Assembly (NCBI RefSeq): GCF_027922265.1 | Contig: NZ_BSFI01000002.1 | Coordinates: forward strand, 248,001-312,000 | Direction: 5' to 3' | DNA length: 64,000 nucleotides | Source: Hansschlegelia plantiphila | GTDB lineage: Bacteria; Pseudomonadota; Alphaproteobacteria; Rhizobiales; Methylopilaceae | In this document: positions 25,538 through 33,364 of the stretch, piece by piece | Numbering within the stretch: the stretch's first letter is position 1 | Layout: every line of letters starts with the position of its first letter | Made by a program: the position numbers and the translations under genes | Notes under the pieces: generated by a model | The model's input: the letters and a program-made list of their open reading frames with translations, nothing else | Told to the model about the DNA's origin: nothing | Database searches by the model: none

Positions 25538-27178
25538 ATGTCGGACAGCACGTGGCGCAACCCGCTCTATCTCTGGGACGTCGAAGGCGCCGAGGAGGCG
25601 ATCCCCGCCAATCCGCACCGCGACCCGCAAGAGGTCTGGACGAAGACGCGCCAGTCCAAGACGCCGATGCTGCCGGTCGGCCGGCTGCGCTATTACTACA
25701 AATGGCCGGGCCATGGCGGCGCGCTCTGGAGCCGCCTGCGCTACTGGCCGACACGCCGCCGCGTGCTCGAGATCCGCGGCGAATACAATCCCAAGACGCT
25801 TCGGCGCGAGAAGACGATCGTCGACAAGCGCCCGATCTGGTGGGCGCTCGGGCTGTTCGCCTTCATGCTCGGGCCCCTGGTGATGCCGGGGGCGTACCAG
25901 AACACGCTGCTCGCGGCCGGCGCGACCTTCTCGATCTACGCCGCGATCAATCTGTGCTGGATGCTGATCCTCGGCACGGCCGGGATCTATTCGCTGGCGA
26001 GCTACGCCGTGGTCGGCGCGGCGGCCTTCGGGGTCTCCTGGCTTTCCATCAATCTCGGGTTGCCATGGTGGCTGCTGCCCTTCGCCGGCGCCGTGATCGG
26101 GCTGGTGTTCGGCGTGATCATCGCGATCCCCGCGATCAGGCTCGATGGATTCTATTACGCCCTGCTGACGATCGGGCTGAACGAGCTCTGCCGCGTCTAC
26201 ACCCTGCAATCCAAGCAGTTCGGCTCCTCGACCGGCGGCCTCTACGGCGCCGACACCTACATCCCGCAGGACTGGAGTTCGTTCGACCAGTCGCTGCTCG
26301 CCTATTACGCCTGCTTCGTCGTGCTGCTGCTCGCGCTCGCGCTGTACCGCATCGTCGACGGGCGCAGGCTCGGGCGGATCCTGAAGATGGCGCCGGAGAA
26401 GCGCGAGGCCTTCGCCGAGGCGACCGGCGTCGACTATCGCCGCGCCCGCGTCTGGGTGTTCGTGATCTCCTCGGTCGGCCTCGGGTTCATCGGCGGCTTC
26501 TACGCCGCCCACTACCGCGGCGTGTCGTTCTCGATCTTCGGCTTCGACACGGTGCTGCTCGGTCTCGCCATGCTGGTCATCGGCGGCATCGGCCGCGCCG
26601 AGGGCGCGGTCGTCGGCACCGCGATCGTCATCTTCCTGGACAAGGTCATGATCTCCACGGGCCCGCTGAGGCTCGTGCTGATCGGCGCGATCATGCTGGG
26701 CGTCGTGCTGTTCCTGAAAGGCGGCCTGTTCGGCGTGAAAGCGCAGTTCCGCAGCTGGCGGGACAAGAAGAAGAGCGAGCGTCGGTCCATGCGATCGGAG
26801 AAAGGGGGCGAGATGCTGCCCGAAGAAGCCACCGAGACGAAGAACAAAGATCTGCTGTACTGGCGGCGCTACGACAAGATGCAGCGCGACTTCCTGAAGA
26901 CGCTGGTCACGCAGGAGATCATCGAGGAGCATCGCAAGCAACCGCTCGGCCAGCATAGCGAGCCGCTGGAGCGTCTCCTGCTGTATTTCCGCCGTGCGCC
27001 GCAGGGCGACAAGTACGCCATCACGGTGGTCGAGCCGTTCAAGGCCTACCGCATCGTCGCGATGTCGGGGCAGCGCGGCGTGGCCCCGCGCATCGTCGAA
27101 GACAAGATCTACGCCTCGCAGAACGAAGCGTATCACGGCGTCTTCATGCGGCGGATCCAGGACCTTCTTGAATCGTAA
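25538..27178 (+). CDS. LivM-type permease fused to an N,N-dimethylformamidase small subunit
   Basis: A 546-residue protein in one uninterrupted frame. Residues 1-95 form an unusual hydrophilic N-terminal extension. Residues about 98-405 are a LivM permease with eight or nine membrane segments and the loop VLLGLAMLVIGGIGRAEGAVVG. A basic linker (WRDKKKSERRSMRSEK) leads to residues 426-546, which match the DMFase small subunit: YDKMQRDFLKTLVTQEIIEEHRK, LLYFRRAPQGDKYAI, KAYRIVAMS, and a tail YHGVFMRRIQDL that recalls the Alcaligenes/Paracoccus small subunit. No stop codon separates the parts. The next gene is the DMFase large subunit, which otherwise lacks a partner. The fusion would hold DMFase at the cytosolic face of its importer. 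An internal ATG at 26813 could also yield a free 121-residue subunit. Confidence 0.88.
   Translation: MSDSTWRNPLYLWDVEGAEEAIPANPHRDPQEVWTKTRQSKTPMLPVGRLRYYYKWPGHGGALWSRLRYWPTRRRVLEIRGEYNPKTLRREKTIVDKRPIWWALGLFAFMLGPLVMPGAYQNTLLAAGATFSIYAAINLCWMLILGTAGIYSLASYAVVGAAAFGVSWLSINLGLPWWLLPFAGAVIGLVFGVIIAIPAIRLDGFYYALLTIGLNELCRVYTLQSKQFGSSTGGLYGADTYIPQDWSSFDQSLLAYYACFVVLLLALALYRIVDGRRLGRILKMAPEKREAFAEATGVDYRRARVWVFVISSVGLGFIGGFYAAHYRGVSFSIFGFDTVLLGLAMLVIGGIGRAEGAVVGTAIVIFLDKVMISTGPLRLVLIGAIMLGVVLFLKGGLFGVKAQFRSWRDKKKSERRSMRSEKGGEMLPEEATETKNKDLLYWRRYDKMQRDFLKTLVTQEIIEEHRKQPLGQHSEPLERLLLYFRRAPQGDKYAITVVEPFKAYRIVAMSGQRGVAPRIVEDKIYASQNEAYHGVFMRRIQDLLES
26803..26815 (+). promoter_or_regulatory. candidate internal ribosome site and ATG for the free DMFase small subunit
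   Basis: AGGGGG at 26803-26808 stands four bases before an in-frame ATG at 26813, exactly where the permease linker ends and small-subunit homology begins. If used, it gives a 121-residue protein, near the 132 residues of known DMFase small subunits. The same mRNA might thus make tethered and free subunits. Confidence 0.4.
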
Positions 27179-27220
27179 ACGGACGCCTGAGCGGGAGCGC
27201 GGCATTCGTCGGAGCGTGGC

Positions 27221-29542
27221 ATGGCCCAGATAAAAATCTTCGGATACGCCGACAAGATCTCGATCAAACCCGGCGAAACGATCGACATCCACGTCTCCGC
27301 CGACGGCGTCGCCGAGGCCGACGCGAAGCTCGTCCGCCTGATCCACGGCGACGCTCATCCGGACGGGCCGGGCTTCATCGAGGAGGAGGTGCCTTGCGAG
27401 GCGGACGGGCCATGGGCGGTCCGGAAGCAGTACACCCAGGTCGGGTCGTTCCTGGAGGTCGCCGATCCCGAGGGGCGGCTCGCCCTTGAAGGCGCGATCA
27501 CGTTGTTCGCCTTCGTTTACGTCGGCTTGCCCGAAGCCGGCCTGCGCCAGTGCATCCTGTCGCGTTGGGACAATGTCCGGGACCTCGGCTACGCGCTCGG
27601 GATCAACCAGCGCGGGCATTTCGAGTTCTGGACGGGGCAGGGCGACGAAGTCGACTACGTTCAGGCCGAACCGCCGATCCTCGCGCAGCACTGGTATTTC
27701 GTCGCCGCGACCTACGACCCCGTGACGAAGCGAGGGACGATCCACCAGGAGAGCGTCGCGAACCGCTACAACAGCCTGCTCGGCCGGGTCTGCCCTATCG
27801 ACTATCGCTCGCATGTCGCCGAGACCTTCCGGTTCACGCCAAGGCATCTGCCGGACACGCCGTTCCTGATGGCGGGCTCGCGCGACTTCCATGAAACCCG
27901 CGGCCACTTCGTCTCCGAAACCTTCTGCGGGAAGATCGACCGGCCGGGCGTCTATGGCCGCGCGCTGTCGTGGGATGAGCTTGCGGAGATCAAGAGCGGC
28001 AAGCCCCCCGCTCCGGACGGCCTCGTGGCCTATTGGGACACCGCCGCCGGCTACACCGATCGCGGGATCGGGGACGACGTGATCGACGTCGGGCCCTACC
28101 GGCTGAACGCGCGCGGCTTCAACAGGCCGGTGCGCGCCCAGACCGGATGGAACTGGAGCGGCCGTAACGACTGCTTCCGTCTCGCCCCCGAGGAGTATGG
28201 CGGCGTCGAGTTCCACTACGACGCGGTGATCGAATCGCACTGGCGGAAGACCCGCAGCGTGCGGCTTCCGGACACGCTGCGCAGCGGCTGCTACGCGATC
28301 CGCCTTCGGGCGGGGCCCGGGGTCGGGCTCGCCGAGGAATATGTCGTGTTCTTCGTCCGGCCGAAGACGCCGAAGGGCAAGGTCGCCCTCCTGTTTCCGA
28401 CGGCGAGCTATCTCGCCTACGCCAACGAGCATCTGAGCTTCGACGCCGAGATCATCCAGCCGATGACCGGCCAGCCGCCGATCGTCTCCGAAGTCGACAT
28501 CGAGATGTACAAGAACTGGGAGTTCGGCCTCTCGACCTACGACTGCTGGGCGGACGGCGCCGGCGTTTGCTACAGCTCCTACCGCCGGCCGATCCTGAAC
28601 ATGCGTCCGAAGCATCGCATGTCCAGCATGGGCGTGACATGGGCGTTTCCGGCGGATCTCTCGATCCTCGCCTGGCTCGAGCACAAGAACTACGACTACG
28701 ACGTGCTGACGGACGAAGACCTGCACCTCGAAGGCGTCGACGCGGTCAAGCCTTACGCCTGCGTCCTGACGGGAACCCACCCCGAATACTTCTCCGAGCG
28801 GATGCTGGACGCGACCGAGGACTACATCGCGGGCGGCGGCCGTTTCATCTACATGGGCGGCAACGGACTTTACTGGAACGTGGCGTTCCGCGACGACGAG
28901 CCCTGGACGATGGAAGTCCGCAAGCTCGACTCCGGGATGCGGGCCTGGGCCGCGCGGCCGGGCGAGCACTATCTCGCGACCACCGGCCAGAAAAGCGGCC
29001 TCTGGAAGAACCTCGGCCGGCCGCCGCAGAAGACCGTCGGCGTCGGCTTCATCGGCGAGGGCTTCGAGACCAGCCGGCCCTACCGGCGCATGCCCGACAG
29101 CTACCACCGCACCGTGTCGTGGATGATGAACGGCATCGAGGGAGAGATCATCGGCGACTTCGGGCTGGCCTATGGCGGCGCGGCCGGACTCGAGCTCGAT
29201 CGCTACGACCTGCGCTACGGCACGCCCCCCCACGCGCGGATCATCGCCTCGTCCGGCGGCCACAGCGACAACTACATGCTGTCGATCGAGGAGATTCTCT
29301 ATCCCTATCCCGGCCTCGCGGGTTCGCAGGACTACCGGCTGCGCGCCGACCTCGTCTATTTCACCGCTCCGAACGACGGCGCGGTGTTCAGCACGGGCTC
29401 GATCGCCTTCGGCCAGGCGCTGCCGGCGAACGGCTTCGACAACAACATCTCCAGACTGCTCGGCAATCTCGTCGACGCCTTCATAAAGCCCGGCGCGCTG
29501 CCCGGCTCCTACTGGGTCAACGAAGAGAAGCAGTGGAAGTGA
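27221..29542 (+). CDS. dmfA2: N,N-dimethylformamidase large subunit (DMFase I)
   Basis: A 773-residue protein matching the DMFase large subunit over its length (known enzymes are about 760). An N-terminal beta-rich domain (VRLIHGDAHPDGPGF) and a LamG-like middle domain (WTGQGDE...QHWYFVAATYDP) precede the C-terminal catalytic domain. The latter has SYLAYANEH, GLSTYD..DG, RRPILNMRPKHR, PADLSILAWLE, VLTGTHPEY and GLAYGGAAGLELDRYDL. DMFase hydrolyses DMF to dimethylamine and formate with a mononuclear iron held by tyrosines and a carboxylate. GGAG lies upstream of the ATG. It follows the fused small subunit by 42 bases. Confidence 0.92.
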   Translation: MAQIKIFGYADKISIKPGETIDIHVSADGVAEADAKLVRLIHGDAHPDGPGFIEEEVPCEADGPWAVRKQYTQVGSFLEVADPEGRLALEGAITLFAFVYVGLPEAGLRQCILSRWDNVRDLGYALGINQRGHFEFWTGQGDEVDYVQAEPPILAQHWYFVAATYDPVTKRGTIHQESVANRYNSLLGRVCPIDYRSHVAETFRFTPRHLPDTPFLMAGSRDFHETRGHFVSETFCGKIDRPGVYGRALSWDELAEIKSGKPPAPDGLVAYWDTAAGYTDRGIGDDVIDVGPYRLNARGFNRPVRAQTGWNWSGRNDCFRLAPEEYGGVEFHYDAVIESHWRKTRSVRLPDTLRSGCYAIRLRAGPGVGLAEEYVVFFVRPKTPKGKVALLFPTASYLAYANEHLSFDAEIIQPMTGQPPIVSEVDIEMYKNWEFGLSTYDCWADGAGVCYSSYRRPILNMRPKHRMSSMGVTWAFPADLSILAWLEHKNYDYDVLTDEDLHLEGVDAVKPYACVLTGTHPEYFSERMLDATEDYIAGGGRFIYMGGNGLYWNVAFRDDEPWTMEVRKLDSGMRAWAARPGEHYLATTGQKSGLWKNLGRPPQKTVGVGFIGEGFETSRPYRRMPDSYHRTVSWMMNGIEGEIIGDFGLAYGGAAGLELDRYDLRYGTPPHARIIASSGGHSDNYMLSIEEILYPYPGLAGSQDYRLRADLVYFTAPNDGAVFSTGSIAFGQALPANGFDNNISRLLGNLVDAFIKPGALPGSYWVNEEKQWK

Positions 29543-29716
29543 GGCCGTCCGTCCCGACGGCTGCGCGCCTCCCCGACGGCCATCGGCCGCCTGCGCCGAA
29601 CCGCCTATCGCGCCGCGCGCCGCGACGCTGATCGCAAGCGCTGGAATCCAGCGAGCCGCTCAATTCGGCGGCACAAAGATGAGTAATTAGTCGGCATTTG
29701 CGTGGCGAAGCGGCAA

Positions 29717-29744
29717 TTCTCTCCCATCGGGGAGAAAGTTTTCT
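29717..29744 (+). terminator. possible terminator after DMFase I
   Basis: TTCTCTCCC and GGGGAGAA pair with a one-base bulge around an ATC loop; AGTTTTCT follows. The stem is short and the U run is only four bases, so termination would be partial. It would separate the DMFase I operon from transporter 2. Confidence 0.35.
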
Positions 29745-29761
29745 GCCTGCCACGAAAATTC

Positions 29762-29791
29762 TTGACGTCCTTTGGCGTCGCAACATAGCAT
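29762..29791 (+). promoter_or_regulatory. candidate promoter of transporter 2 operon
   Basis: TTGACG at 29762-29767 and TAGCAT at 29786-29791 are 18 bases apart. The nine bases TTGACGTCC are identical to those at 34854-34862, and in both cases TAG starts 15 bases further on, which suggests the same sigma factor or activator reads both. Confidence 0.5.
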
Positions 29792-29827
29792 CTAGCTACA
29801 CCGGCAATGGCGCCCAAGTTTTATCGA

Positions 29828-29844
29828 CTAGATTTATAATCTAG
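29828..29844. promoter_or_regulatory. 17-bp palindromic operator candidate (CTAGAT-N5-ATCTAG)
   Basis: CTAGATTTATAATCTAG is a perfect inverted repeat about TAT. Its arms and spacing equal those of the element at 21757-21773. It lies 36 bases after the -10-like element and 37 bases before the binding-protein ATG, a position suited to repression or to an untranslated-leader effect. Confidence 0.65.
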
Positions 29845-29881
29845 GCGAGCCCCATGGTTTTGTCTTTCAGGAGCCGTCAGC

Positions 29882-31183
29882 ATGCAGTTTACACGCCGGA
29901 ACTTGCTCAAGACCACGGCGGCGGCCTCCGTCGCTATCGCTGCGCCGCACCTTTGGCTTCCCAGCGAGGCGCATGCCGCGACCCTTAAGAAGGGCGAGCC
30001 GATCAAGGTCGGCCTGCTGTTCTCGCTGACCGGCGCCCTCGCCGTGCCGGAGGAAGATTCGACCCTCGTCCTGCAGTATGCTTTCGACGAGATCAACAAG
30101 AACGGCGGCGTCAACGGCGTCCCCGTCGAGCCCGTGATTGTCGACGCGAAGTCGGACTTCAACGTCTATTCCGAGAAGACCAAGGAGCTCATCCTTCGCG
30201 AGAAGGTCATCGCGCTGTTCGGCTGCTATACTTCGGCGAGCCGCAAGGCGATCCTGCCGACCGTCATGCAGCGCGACCATCTGCTGTACTATCCGACCTG
30301 TTACGAAGGCGCGGAGTGCACGCAGAACACGATCTGCACCGGCCCGCTCGCCAACCAGCATTCGCAGGACCTGATCCCCTTCATGGTGGAGAAGTTCGGC
30401 AAGAAGGTCTTCTTCGTCGGCTCGAACTACGTGTGGCCGAAGGAGTCGAACAAGAACGCCAAGGTCTGGCTCGAGAAGGCCGGCGGCGAGCTGCTCGGCG
30501 AAGAGTACATCCCGCTCGGCAGCTCGGAGTTCGGACCGGTTCTCGGCAAGATCCGTGACGCCAAGCCGGACTTCATCTTCTCGACGGTGGTCGGCGCGTC
30601 CGACATCGCCTTCCACAAGCAGTTCAAGCAGGAAGGCTTCAAGGTCGACTCGATGCCGATCGCCTCGCTCACCACGGGCGAGATCGAGACCCGCGCCATG
30701 GGCGCCGACTTCGGCGCCGGCCACTTCCTGTCCGCGCCGTATTTCCAGACGCTCGATAACCCGACGAACCAGAAGTTCGTCGAGGGCTTCCTCAAGAGCA
30801 AGTATGGCAAGAACGGCACGACCCACTACAACATGGAGGAGACCTATCTCTCCGCCTATGTGTTCAAGGCCGGACTCGAGAAGGCCGCAGCGGCGGTCGG
30901 CGTCGAGAACGTCACGCCGCGCTCGATCCGCGACAACTCCGGCGGCATCCGCATCGAGGACGCCGTCTCGCCGGAAGGTCTGATCTGGATCGACGAGAAC
31001 AACTTCAACACCTGGCTGAAGCCGAAGATCGGCCAGTGCCAGGCGGACGGCACCTTCAAGATCGTCAAGGCCGCCGACAAGCAGGTCGCTCCGGACCCGT
31101 ACTCGATCTATCCGGACGCCGGCACCTGCACCAAGGACGGCCTGAAAGGCCCCGACGGCAAGGTCCGCAAGAACGTCATCTGA
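29882..31183 (+). CDS. ABC transporter 2 substrate-binding protein (FmdD/UrtA-like)
   Basis: A 433-residue precursor with a twin-arginine-type signal (TRRNLLKTTAAAS, cleavage after AHAA near residue 33). The mature protein has IKVGLLFSLTGALAV, LFGCYTSASRKAILP, LLYYPTCYEGAE, FFVGSNYVWPKESN and MPIASLTTGEIETRAMGADFG, the pattern of UrtA and of FmdD, the short-chain amide/urea receptor of Methylophilus. It closely parallels AmiC of this window motif by motif. It would bind urea, formamide or a methylated amide in the periplasm. It heads a binding protein-LivH-LivM-LivG-LivF operon. Confidence 0.9.
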   Translation: MQFTRRNLLKTTAAASVAIAAPHLWLPSEAHAATLKKGEPIKVGLLFSLTGALAVPEEDSTLVLQYAFDEINKNGGVNGVPVEPVIVDAKSDFNVYSEKTKELILREKVIALFGCYTSASRKAILPTVMQRDHLLYYPTCYEGAECTQNTICTGPLANQHSQDLIPFMVEKFGKKVFFVGSNYVWPKESNKNAKVWLEKAGGELLGEEYIPLGSSEFGPVLGKIRDAKPDFIFSTVVGASDIAFHKQFKQEGFKVDSMPIASLTTGEIETRAMGADFGAGHFLSAPYFQTLDNPTNQKFVEGFLKSKYGKNGTTHYNMEETYLSAYVFKAGLEKAAAAVGVENVTPRSIRDNSGGIRIEDAVSPEGLIWIDENNFNTWLKPKIGQCQADGTFKIVKAADKQVAPDPYSIYPDAGTCTKDGLKGPDGKVRKNVI

Positions 31184-31193
31184 CGCCGCCTCC

Positions 31194-31215
31194 CTGCGGC
31201 GCTTCGGCGCCGCAG
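31194..31215 (+). other. GC hairpin with TTCG loop after the transporter 2 binding-protein gene
   Basis: CTGCGGCGC and GCGCCGCAG form a perfect nine-pair stem closed by the stable TTCG tetraloop. No U tract follows. Such hairpins between a binding-protein gene and its permease genes commonly protect the upstream message and let the receptor be made in excess. Confidence 0.6.
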
Positions 31216-31325
31216 GCCCGTTTATTGCAATGCGGAATCGTCGCCGTCCGGCCGGATCAGGTCGGCCGGCCACGGTTCCGCAGATATGGCGTACCCCGCG
31301 AACAAGCGGCGATGGACGAAAAACG

Positions 31326-32201
31326 ATGGATCTCGGCTCGCTACTCAACGCGCTTATTCTTGGCGTCAGCATCGCCAGCATCTGGCTGATCGCAGCCCTC
31401 GGCCTCACGATCATCTACGGCACGGCCGGCGTGATCAACATGGCGCATGGCGAGCTGATCATGCTTGGCGCCTACAGCTCCTACATGCTGCAGTTTTATC
31501 TCGGCCTGCCTTACCTGCTGTGCATCCCGGCCTCGTTCTTCATCGTGGCGTTTGTCGGGTTGGTGCTGGAAAGGGGGCTGATCCGTTATCTCTACAACAG
31601 ACCGCTGGACACGCTGCTCGCGACCTATGGCGTCTCGTTGGTCCTGATGCAGGGCGTTCGGCTGATATTCGGCAGCGACCCGAAATACATTGCGGCGCCC
31701 GCGGCGTTTTCGAGCAACATCTCGCTTGGCTTCGCCTCGATCTCGACGTTCCGCGTCGTCATCCTGGGCGTTACGGCGCTGCTCGTCTTCGGATTGTGGC
31801 TGCTGTTCTACAAGACCCGCTTCGGCGTCCAGGTTCGCGCCGTGATGCAGAACAAGGAGATGGCGGCCTCCTTCGGCATCAATTCGGGCCGGATCTACAT
31901 GCTGACCTTCGCGCTCGGCGCGGGCCTCGCCGGCGTCGCGGGCTCGCTGTTCGGGGTGCTCGCGATCGTGCTCCCCACCATGGGAGCAAGCTATGTCGTC
32001 CAGGCGTTCCTGATGGTCGTGGTCGGCGGCGGATCGCTCGCGGGCAGCGTCGCGGCGAGCGGAGCGACGGGCGAGCTCCAGTCGGTGCTGGCCTTCTTCA
32101 CCAACGACACCTTCGCCCGCTTCATCATCTTCGTTCTGATCGTCGTGTTCCTCAGGTTCAGGCCTCAGGGCCTCTTCGCCCAGGCGGGGGCGCGGCGATG
32201 A
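31326..32201 (+). CDS. ABC transporter 2 permease, LivH/UrtB type
   Basis: A 291-residue membrane protein with about eight hydrophobic segments. Family motifs are ALGLTIIYGTAGVINMAHGELIMLGAY at 24-50 and the cytoplasmic coupling loop VVVGGGSLAGSVAASGATGELQS near 235. It pairs with the LivM-like product encoded next. The ATG at 31326 was chosen over longer upstream options because the membrane-inserted N-terminus begins there. Confidence 0.9.
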   Translation: MDLGSLLNALILGVSIASIWLIAALGLTIIYGTAGVINMAHGELIMLGAYSSYMLQFYLGLPYLLCIPASFFIVAFVGLVLERGLIRYLYNRPLDTLLATYGVSLVLMQGVRLIFGSDPKYIAAPAAFSSNISLGFASISTFRVVILGVTALLVFGLWLLFYKTRFGVQVRAVMQNKEMAASFGINSGRIYMLTFALGAGLAGVAGSLFGVLAIVLPTMGASYVVQAFLMVVVGGGSLAGSVAASGATGELQSVLAFFTNDTFARFIIFVLIVVFLRFRPQGLFAQAGARR

Positions 32202-32249
32202 GCCCGTTCGCATCCGCCGGGAACCACAAGAACAGAGCGCGCTGAGACG

Positions 32250-33359
32250 ATGGGCAATATTTATCACAACAAAACAGCGCAGTGGATCGTCTACGCTGTC
32301 TTCTTCGCGATCCTTGCGGTCATTCCGATAAAGATCGACGACTCCTTCCTGCTGAACCAGCTCGCCACCTACGGCGTCTACGGCATGTTGGCTCTGTCGA
32401 TCAGCCTGTGCTGGGGGTTCGGGGGCATCCTGAACCTCGGCCAGGGCATCGCATTCGGCCTCGGCGCCTACGGCATGGCGATGACCATGCAGATGCAGTC
32501 GCAGGACGCGTCCAACCCGATCCCGCCCTTCATGCTGAACAACAGCCTGGATCACCTGCCGCTACTCTGGCAGCCGTTCCAGAACACGACAGCCGGGCTG
32601 ATCCTCTCGGTCGCTGTTCCGACCCTGTTCTGCGCGGTGTTCGGCGGCATCATGTTCCGCGCCCGCGTCTCGGGACCGTTCTTCGCGATCATGACGCTCG
32701 CAATGCTAAGCGCCTTCTACACCATCATCATCGACCGTCAGCCCTACACCGGCGGCGTGAACGGCCTGACGCCGCCCTCGGCGTTCCAGTTCGCTGGCGT
32801 TGAGGTCGATCCGTACAGCCCGACCGCTTACTGGGTGGTGTTCTGCTTCCTTATGGGCGCCACGGTCGTCGCGAAGCTCATCACGCAAAGCTCGTTCGGC
32901 CTCGTCACCCAGGCGATCCGCGACGACGCCGAGCGCGTGCGTTTCCTCGGCTACAGCGTCGCGGGCTATGAGACCGTGATCTACACCGTGGCGGGCCTGA
33001 TCGCCGCAATCGCGGGCTGCTGCTGGGTCATGCTGGTCCAGTACGTCTCGCCGGCGCAGCTCGACGTCAGCTTCAGCCTCTCGATGGTGATCTGGGCGGC
33101 GATCGGCGGCCGGCATTCTCTGCTCGGCTCGATCTTCGGCGCCTTCATCATCCAGGGCGCGCAGAGCTATCTGGGCGACACGTTCCTCGCGACCTGGCTG
33201 CTCATCCTCGGCGGCTTCTTCATCATAGTCGTCCGTTTCCTTCCCAATGGCCTCGCCAGCCTGCTCGAGTCCGGACTGGGGCTGCTCGCCGCCAAGCGGC
33301 GGTCGTCCTCCGCGGCGGTCGAGCGGAACGGCGACGCCAATCCCATGCCTGCGGAGTGA
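32250..33359 (+). CDS. ABC transporter 2 permease, LivM/UrtC type
   Basis: A 369-residue membrane protein with about nine segments. Motifs are LSISLCWGFGGILNLGQGIAFGLGAYGMAM near 45-75 and the coupling loop VIWAAIGGRHSLLGSIFGAFIIQGAQSYLG near 280-305. This is the UrtC pattern of urea/short-chain-amide transporters. It has a hydrophilic C-terminal tail but no fused enzyme, in contrast to the LivM of transporter 1. The stop overlaps a possible GTG start of the next gene. Confidence 0.9.
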   Translation: MGNIYHNKTAQWIVYAVFFAILAVIPIKIDDSFLLNQLATYGVYGMLALSISLCWGFGGILNLGQGIAFGLGAYGMAMTMQMQSQDASNPIPPFMLNNSLDHLPLLWQPFQNTTAGLILSVAVPTLFCAVFGGIMFRARVSGPFFAIMTLAMLSAFYTIIIDRQPYTGGVNGLTPPSAFQFAGVEVDPYSPTAYWVVFCFLMGATVVAKLITQSSFGLVTQAIRDDAERVRFLGYSVAGYETVIYTVAGLIAAIAGCCWVMLVQYVSPAQLDVSFSLSMVIWAAIGGRHSLLGSIFGAFIIQGAQSYLGDTFLATWLLILGGFFIIVVRFLPNGLASLLESGLGLLAAKRRSSSAAVERNGDANPMPAE

Positions 33360-33364
33360 GGCGG

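Larger units (their letters stand above)
29543..29881. other. control region between DMFase I and transporter 2
   Basis: This 339-bp gene-free stretch carries, in order, a terminator-like hairpin (29717-29744), a promoter-like pair (29762-29791), a half-site ATCTAG overlapping the -10-like element, and a 17-bp palindrome (29828-29844). It is the most AT-rich non-coding stretch in this part of the window. Confidence 0.6.

Noticed and set aside
24596..29263. A 1555-codon open frame on the minus strand, antisense to the transporter 1 and DMFase I genes
   Set aside because: Its residues (Arg-, Asp-, His- and Ala-rich, no family pattern) are typical of the antisense frame of GC-rich genes, and every gene on the plus strand here has clear homology and ribosome sites.
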